Source: Croceimicrobium hydrocarbonivorans (GTDB lineage: Bacteria > Bacteroidota > Bacteroidia > Flavobacteriales > Schleiferiaceae). Taken from it: DNA of 64,000 nt. Of the stretch, positions 59,765 through 64,000 are shown one piece after another (the first letter of the stretch is position 1; every line of letters starts with the position of its first letter). The position numbers and the translations under genes were made by a program. The notes under the pieces were generated by a model that did not search any database, had not been told where the DNA came from, and worked only from the letters and a program-made list of their open reading frames with translations. The stretch covers positions 1,371,501 through 1,435,500 of the forward strand of contig NZ_CP060139.1 in the NCBI RefSeq assembly GCF_014524565.1. The letters run 5' to 3'.

Positions 59765-61237
59765 TTAAGACTTGCTTTCGAAAGGTGAATGCGCGCTGGG
59801 CACATGCTTCTTATAAAACTGCCAGGCATTACGGGCCACATTACGACCTAAATTAAGCCCTTCAATATTGTCGGATTGAATATGGTAACCGCCATAAACT
59901 CTGGAGATCCCAGCCTGCTCTGCCGCATTGGTGAAGGTGGGGAATTTTAAGGTTACGGTATCGCCCAATCGATCTAATTCGGTTAAGGATCCTGCTACCC
60001 ATTCTACCTCCGTACCGAATTCATCGCTACCGGTCCAATATTTTAATGCTTCGGCGCAAGCCCCGCTAATCGTGCTATGCCCGGAAGTATAGCTTGGGAA
60101 AGGAGGACATAAAAAAGTAGCTGGAGAATAAGGACGCCACATATTACCATCCATTTCCATCATTCCTTTTCCTTCGCCACCCCAGGCCGTAATGGTTTTA
60201 CCACCGTAGTATTTATGAACCAGGGCAAAAGGTCGGGCATAATCATAATGCATCTTAGAATCCCAGGAAGCGATAAAAGCATCCATGGCCACTACCTGAT
60301 TAAGGAAGTACATTTTTACATCCTCATCCAAATTGTGATTATCGCGAATCGAAACATCCTGAGCGAACTTTAACCAGTGACCGGCTTGTTGCACAGATTG
60401 GGGACCATCGCGCATAAATTCGACCAGGGCCTTTTGGGGATCGGTTAAATTCGCTTGAACTTCTACCACCTCAGCCACCTCTTTGGCCAATTGCTCGGAA
60501 CCAATCATGGGAGGAGGACCAGGACGAAACTGATCACCCGAACTCATGCTGATAGGCTGTACTCGATCCCAAAAAGGCGTTAAACAACCTGGAGCAAACT
60601 GCCCTCCGGCGCCATCTGAAAAGTATTTGGGCTGCCAGCGATTAGGATCATAATTAGTATCCACAGGGTTAACTGGAGCGTAATTGGTATAATCGAAATA
60701 AGGCTTACCATTGGAACCTTCTTCCTCAGCGTATTGGTTGGAACCATCATTATGGCGAGCGGCAATCACTGCCTTTGCCGCCAGGTTGCCAATCCCTTCC
60801 GGAGTATTGGGATCCAGGGAATTATTAGTTGGATCTAAACCTAATTCTACCATAAAGTCGGCGAAAAGAGCCGAGTCAGAATAGTAATATTCACACATAG
60901 CGCGGTAGGCCGCATAACTAATGGCAATCTCCTTGTTTTTGGTGATTTGCTCCGCCTCCGGACGACGCTCCACTCCTTCGAGGTATACCGGAATGGCCTC
61001 TGCATCATAGCGTGACCAGGCATCGAAGATGGAAGTGAAAATCAAACCCAAATAACGAGAGGTAATGGTAGGGCGGGGCTTAAACTTTTCGGTATCATTC
61101 GCAGTGGCAGTAAGGGCCACTTGTCCCCATTTATAAGCTACATTCTCTGCTCCTTTCGGCTCCGCCTTGGTTGGCTCAGGATTTGAATTACAAGAAGATA
61201 GAAGAACGATAGAAAAAAGAAGGATAAACTTCTTCAT
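59765..61237 (-). CDS. Vanadium-dependent haloperoxidase-like (PAP2 superfamily) lipoprotein
   Basis: 490 residues with a lipobox (SIVLLSSCN). The phosphate/vanadate site motifs are visible as DYARPFALVHKYYGG, the PSYTSGHSTISGACAEAL helix (S-G-H) and GGYHIQSDNIEGLNLGRNVA (His with downstream Gly-Arg). This is the organisation of bacterial vanadium-haloperoxidase homologues, which oxidise halides with H2O2, or alternatively act as phosphatases. Halogenating activity is not proved by sequence. Convergent with the YyaL-like gene (6 bases apart). Confidence 0.85.
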   Translation of the reverse strand: MKKFILLFSIVLLSSCNSNPEPTKAEPKGAENVAYKWGQVALTATANDTEKFKPRPTITSRYLGLIFTSIFDAWSRYDAEAIPVYLEGVERRPEAEQITKNKEIAISYAAYRAMCEYYYSDSALFADFMVELGLDPTNNSLDPNTPEGIGNLAAKAVIAARHNDGSNQYAEEEGSNGKPYFDYTNYAPVNPVDTNYDPNRWQPKYFSDGAGGQFAPGCLTPFWDRVQPISMSSGDQFRPGPPPMIGSEQLAKEVAEVVEVQANLTDPQKALVEFMRDGPQSVQQAGHWLKFAQDVSIRDNHNLDEDVKMYFLNQVVAMDAFIASWDSKMHYDYARPFALVHKYYGGKTITAWGGEGKGMMEMDGNMWRPYSPATFLCPPFPSYTSGHSTISGACAEALKYWTGSDEFGTEVEWVAGSLTELDRLGDTVTLKFPTFTNAAEQAGISRVYGGYHIQSDNIEGLNLGRNVARNAWQFYKKHVPSAHSPFESKS

Positions 61238-61302
61238 AATTAGGTGGTAAAGTTGGTTGATGCCGCAAATCTAACAATACCCCCTTTACTTCGATTCTAT
61301 GC

Positions 61303-61344
61303 ACTGGCTCGAATTTGCAATTCGAGTCAGAGCTATTCGAGCCA
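61303..61344. repeat. 42 bp hairpin repeat, second copy
   Basis: Identical over all 42 bases to 46641-46682, with the same nested palindromes. It lies between the divergent haloperoxidase and amidohydrolase genes, 31 bases before the latter's ATG. Confidence 0.9.
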
Positions 61345-61375
61345 GTTCCCTAATTTTAAAACCAAATTCGCGCCC

Positions 61376-62803
61376 ATGAAATGGCTCAAAGGCCTCTTAG
61401 CAATAGTGCTGGGCCTGCCCCTGCTCATTCTTTTTATTGCACTTTTCGCGCTATTCCTGGAGAATAAAAGCACGTCCTATCTGAAAATTAAGGATCATCC
61501 CGAATGGGAAAATCAATCCTGGTGTATTCGCCATGTAAACATTATCCCCATGAACCAGGATACTGTTTTGCTAGATCAAGACCTCATCATTGAGGATGGC
61601 ATTATCACCGCTATCGGTTCCAATTTGGAGGCCAAAAATCTAAAGGTGATCGATGGCGGAGGCGCCTATCTTAGCCCGGGCTTAATAGACATGCACATGC
61701 ATCTTTGGGATCGGCATGAGCTGGGTCTTTACCTGGCTAATGGCGTAACCAGTGTTCGCAGTCTCTTGGGAATGCCCTTTCATTTGCAGGTAAAGGATGA
61801 AATTGAAGCAGCTGAAATTCTAGGCCCCGACTTCTACACTTCATCTCCCCAGCTTTCTGGCCCGGAAGACGGCGATCCACTTAAGAAGCCAGTTAGTAGC
61901 CCGGAGGAAACGCGGGCCTTGATTCAAGATTATCAAAATCAGGGCTACGACTTCATAAAAACCTATAATCTGCTCGAAAAAGACTGCTTCGATGCAGCGA
62001 TCGCCGAATGCGAGAAATTGAAAATCCCCTTAATCGCCCATCCCAGTTTTAAGGTAGATTATGAGTATCATATGCAGCCAGGCATTAGCAGTGTTGAGCA
62101 TACTGAAGATATCTTTCAGCAAGCTTTGGACTATCAATACGATCGCGAAAAATTGGATCTGGTGATCGCTGATTATGCCCAATCCCAACAAGCGCATTGC
62201 CCTACCCTCACCGTATTTTTCAACCTCTCTGAAATATATCGGCTCCAAGAAGATTTCCTAAAACGAGAGCAAAATCATTATATCAATCCCTTTATCGAAT
62301 TTGCGGCCGGCGACTATGAGCGTCATATCGCCCATTTGGAGGCAGATAGCAGCGCCGGGGATCGCATTTGGAAACAGCATCAATTCCATTTGAAGATTGT
62401 CAAAAAACTGCATGAAGCCGGTGCTTTTATTATTTGCGGCACCGATGCGGGCATTGTAGGCACGGCAGCCGGTTATTCCATTCACCATGAATTGGAATTC
62501 TACCGCCAATGCGGGATGACCAATTATGAAGCCTTACGAACCGCCACCTGGAACCCCAGTAAGGTGCATCCACAATTTAAAGATTGCGGGAGTATTGCCA
62601 TCGGCATGAAAGCCAATTTCATTTTAAGCAGCCAAAATCCATTGGAGCAAATCAGCAGCCTGGAAAAACCCATTTGGGTGATGCAAAAGGGTCGCAAGCT
62701 CGAGGCCAAATCCCTATCAGAATTTGAAGCCAAAGCTCACGACCGCTCTAATTTTATTGCCACGGCAGTGCGGGTGCTCAAGTATATGTTTTGGGATAAA
62801 TAA
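61376..62803 (+). CDS. Amidohydrolase-family protein with N-terminal membrane anchor
   Basis: 475 residues from the ATG at 61376; a longer frame from 61244 would translate the hairpin repeat and is rejected. An N-terminal hydrophobic helix (LLAIVLGLPLLILFIALFAL) anchors or exports it. The amidohydrolase barrel shows SPGLIDMHMHLW (HxH metal site), KTYNLLEKD (likely bridging Lys region), IAHPSFKVDYEYHM and ICGTDAGIVG (final Asp). Related to imidazolonepropionase/prolidase-type members; the substrate is unknown. Confidence 0.88.
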   Translation: MKWLKGLLAIVLGLPLLILFIALFALFLENKSTSYLKIKDHPEWENQSWCIRHVNIIPMNQDTVLLDQDLIIEDGIITAIGSNLEAKNLKVIDGGGAYLSPGLIDMHMHLWDRHELGLYLANGVTSVRSLLGMPFHLQVKDEIEAAEILGPDFYTSSPQLSGPEDGDPLKKPVSSPEETRALIQDYQNQGYDFIKTYNLLEKDCFDAAIAECEKLKIPLIAHPSFKVDYEYHMQPGISSVEHTEDIFQQALDYQYDREKLDLVIADYAQSQQAHCPTLTVFFNLSEIYRLQEDFLKREQNHYINPFIEFAAGDYERHIAHLEADSSAGDRIWKQHQFHLKIVKKLHEAGAFIICGTDAGIVGTAAGYSIHHELEFYRQCGMTNYEALRTATWNPSKVHPQFKDCGSIAIGMKANFILSSQNPLEQISSLEKPIWVMQKGRKLEAKSLSEFEAKAHDRSNFIATAVRVLKYMFWDK

Positions 62804-62825
62804 GAGTTGTGATGCATTTTACAAA

Positions 62826-63428
62826 ATGAAATTCAGTCAATTAATCATATTAGTTTTTAGTTTCATAAGTACTTCCTCTTGCGAACAGAAATCCGAAAAA
62901 GAAGTGACTAACTATACCTACTTTAACAAGTCATCTTCAGACTCCACGGCAAAAGAGTTTTTAATTGCAGTTACAGACGAAGAACACCTGCAATACGGCT
63001 CCCGAGTAGCTTACTTAAATAAAAAAGGAGACACAATCATTCCGTTTGGCAAGTATGGCTATTTAGGAACTGATACTTTGACCCACTATGCCAATGTGTT
63101 CGAATATCCAACTGACACCTCAAGTGGAAGACGGATTGCAATCGACAGAAACCAAAATATCCTGTATGATCTAGTATTCTTCGATAATGGCCCTGACTAT
63201 TTTCACGAAGGATTAGTTCGAGTAGAAAGAAATGAAAAAATGGGGTTTGCTAACAAATACGGTCAAATCCTTATCCCTTGTGACTATGATTTTGTTTGGT
63301 GGTTCGAAAAGGGAAAAGCGAAAGTAACATTTGACGCAAGAGAAATAAGAGACAAATATGATTACCATACCAGAATTGAATCTGAGGAATGGTTTTATAT
63401 TGACAGAAATGGAAAAAGAATAAAATAA
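62826..63428 (+). CDS. WG-repeat-like lipoprotein
   Basis: 200 residues from the ATG at 62826. The lipobox is FSFISTSSC. The body has WG-type repeat units of the form Y-L-N-K-K-G-D-T-I-I-P and F-A-N-K-Y-G-Q-I-L-I-P-C-D-Y-D, and ends FYIDRNGKRIK. WG repeats form beta-rich surfaces, often in secreted or periplasmic proteins. It starts 22 bases after the amidohydrolase gene. Confidence 0.75.
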   Translation: MKFSQLIILVFSFISTSSCEQKSEKEVTNYTYFNKSSSDSTAKEFLIAVTDEEHLQYGSRVAYLNKKGDTIIPFGKYGYLGTDTLTHYANVFEYPTDTSSGRRIAIDRNQNILYDLVFFDNGPDYFHEGLVRVERNEKMGFANKYGQILIPCDYDFVWWFEKGKAKVTFDAREIRDKYDYHTRIESEEWFYIDRNGKRIK

Positions 63429-63618
63429 AAAACGACACCACTACAAAGCATATAGCTTCGGCTGCCAGCAAGGTTAAAGCTTTTAACCAATTTGGTTTTC
63501 TGGTGGACAGGAAAGCGCATCAAATTGAAAATCAGCGTAGCTAAACCGCCACAAGCCATATGCAAAACGTTGTATGCCATGCGAAAAAAGAGCCTACGCT
63601 CGACTGAAATAAAAGTGA

Positions 63619-64000
63619 ATGACTGAAAATATTAATCAAAATCCGGAGCAGAAAGCTCGTGACAACATCGACAAAATGTTGGTTGAGGCTGGTTGGATTG
63701 TCCAGTCAAAAAAGAAAGTGGACTTGTATGCTTCGAAAGGAGTTGCTGTACGTGAATACCAAACAGACGTTGGACCTGCCGATTATGTCCTTTTTGTCGA
63801 CAGAAAGCCAGTTGGTGTAATTGAAGCGAAAAGAGAGGAACAAGGTGAGAAACTGACAGTTGCTGAAGATCAATCAAAAGATTATGCTGAAAGCAAACTT
63901 AAATACCTGAATAACGACCCACTTCCATTTGTCTATGAAAGTACGGGAGTATTAACGCGATTCACTGACTACCGAGACCCCAAACCAAGATCGAGACCGA
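63619..64000 (+). CDS. hsdR: Type I restriction endonuclease R subunit, N-terminus (partial)
   Basis: 127 codons run off the right edge. The N-terminal nuclease domain of HsdR is visible: VREYQTDVGPADYVLFVDRK supplies the catalytic Asp, and PVGVIEAKRE is the E-x-K of the PD-(D/E)XK site. An EDQSKDYAESKLKYL helix follows, as in EcoEI-type R proteins. It would cut DNA after ATP-driven translocation, together with HsdM and HsdS, which lie outside the window. The helicase part is not seen. Confidence 0.88.
   Translation, partial: MTENINQNPEQKARDNIDKMLVEAGWIVQSKKKVDLYASKGVAVREYQTDVGPADYVLFVDRKPVGVIEAKREEQGEKLTVAEDQSKDYAESKLKYLNNDPLPFVYESTGVLTRFTDYRDPKPRSRP

Noticed and set aside
61244-61375. N-terminal extension of the amidohydrolase
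   Set aside because: It translates the 42 bp hairpin repeat, and a membrane/signal helix begins at the ATG at 61376.
63530-63600. attC-like or recombination site near CAAAACGTTGTATGCC
   Set aside because: The core does not fit GTTRRRY, no paired RYYYAAC site is seen, and there is no integron integrase or cassette pattern.

Overview
This window looks like chromosome from a marine-type member of the Bacteroidota, most likely order Flavobacteriales (inference). The evidence is a type IX secretion (T9SS) C-terminal sorting domain, SprB and HYR repeats, a CRTAC1/ASPIC lipoprotein, a DUF5686 outer-membrane protein, an ExbB/ExbD cluster with several ExbD paralogues, repeated Bacteroidota -7 promoter boxes (TAnnTTTG) and almost no Shine-Dalgarno sequences. 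Core regions have moderate GC. The stretch from about 32.4 to 43.2 kb is visibly richer in A and T.

Layout. 0-2.5 kb: an NTF2-like gene cut by the edge, a GNAT acetyltransferase, and an Rrf2 repressor with its NmrA-like target, which share an operator. 2.5-11.8 kb (minus strand): a J-domain membrane protein coupled to a large TraB/GumN-type protein, a TlpA-like thioredoxin fusion, an AraC/MGMT DNA-repair fusion, lipoproteins and an S41 peptidase. 11.9-28.1 kb (mostly plus strand): tRNA hydroxylase trhO, tyrosine catabolism (hmgA, hppD), an HD protein, a DUF5686 protein, an operon of MMPL/RND exporter, rfbA, polyprenyl synthase and a small unknown, then the 2-oxoglutarate dehydrogenase pair sucA-sucB. 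28.2-31.1 kb (minus): ExbB, a small membrane protein and three ExbDs, an energy-transducing set for outer-membrane transport. 31.3 kb: tRNA-Ser(GGA), followed by six tandem copies of a ~135 bp noncoding repeat.

32.4-43.2 kb is an accessory island. It holds about a dozen small secreted proteins or lipoproteins, an IS3 element with an A_AAA_AAG frameshift signal, and several short decayed reading frames. One of these is a recognisable RHS core. Several end exactly where the next small gene begins. I read the island as the wreck of a polymorphic-toxin/immunity locus, in which putative immunity genes outlived their toxins (inference).

43.3-46.6 kb: a haem/iron ABC importer (hmuTUV type) behind an 18 bp perfect palindrome. 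46.7-57.4 kb (minus): a tightly spaced four-gene cluster of a short SprB-repeat protein, a CRTAC1-like lipoprotein, a giant HYR/SprB T9SS adhesin and an OmpA-type outer-membrane protein, probably one cell-surface module. 57.7-64 kb: a YyaL-type thioredoxin-domain lipoprotein, a vanadium haloperoxidase-like lipoprotein, an amidohydrolase, a WG-repeat lipoprotein and the start of a type I restriction R subunit. A 42 bp hairpin repeat occurs identically at 46.6 and 61.3 kb.
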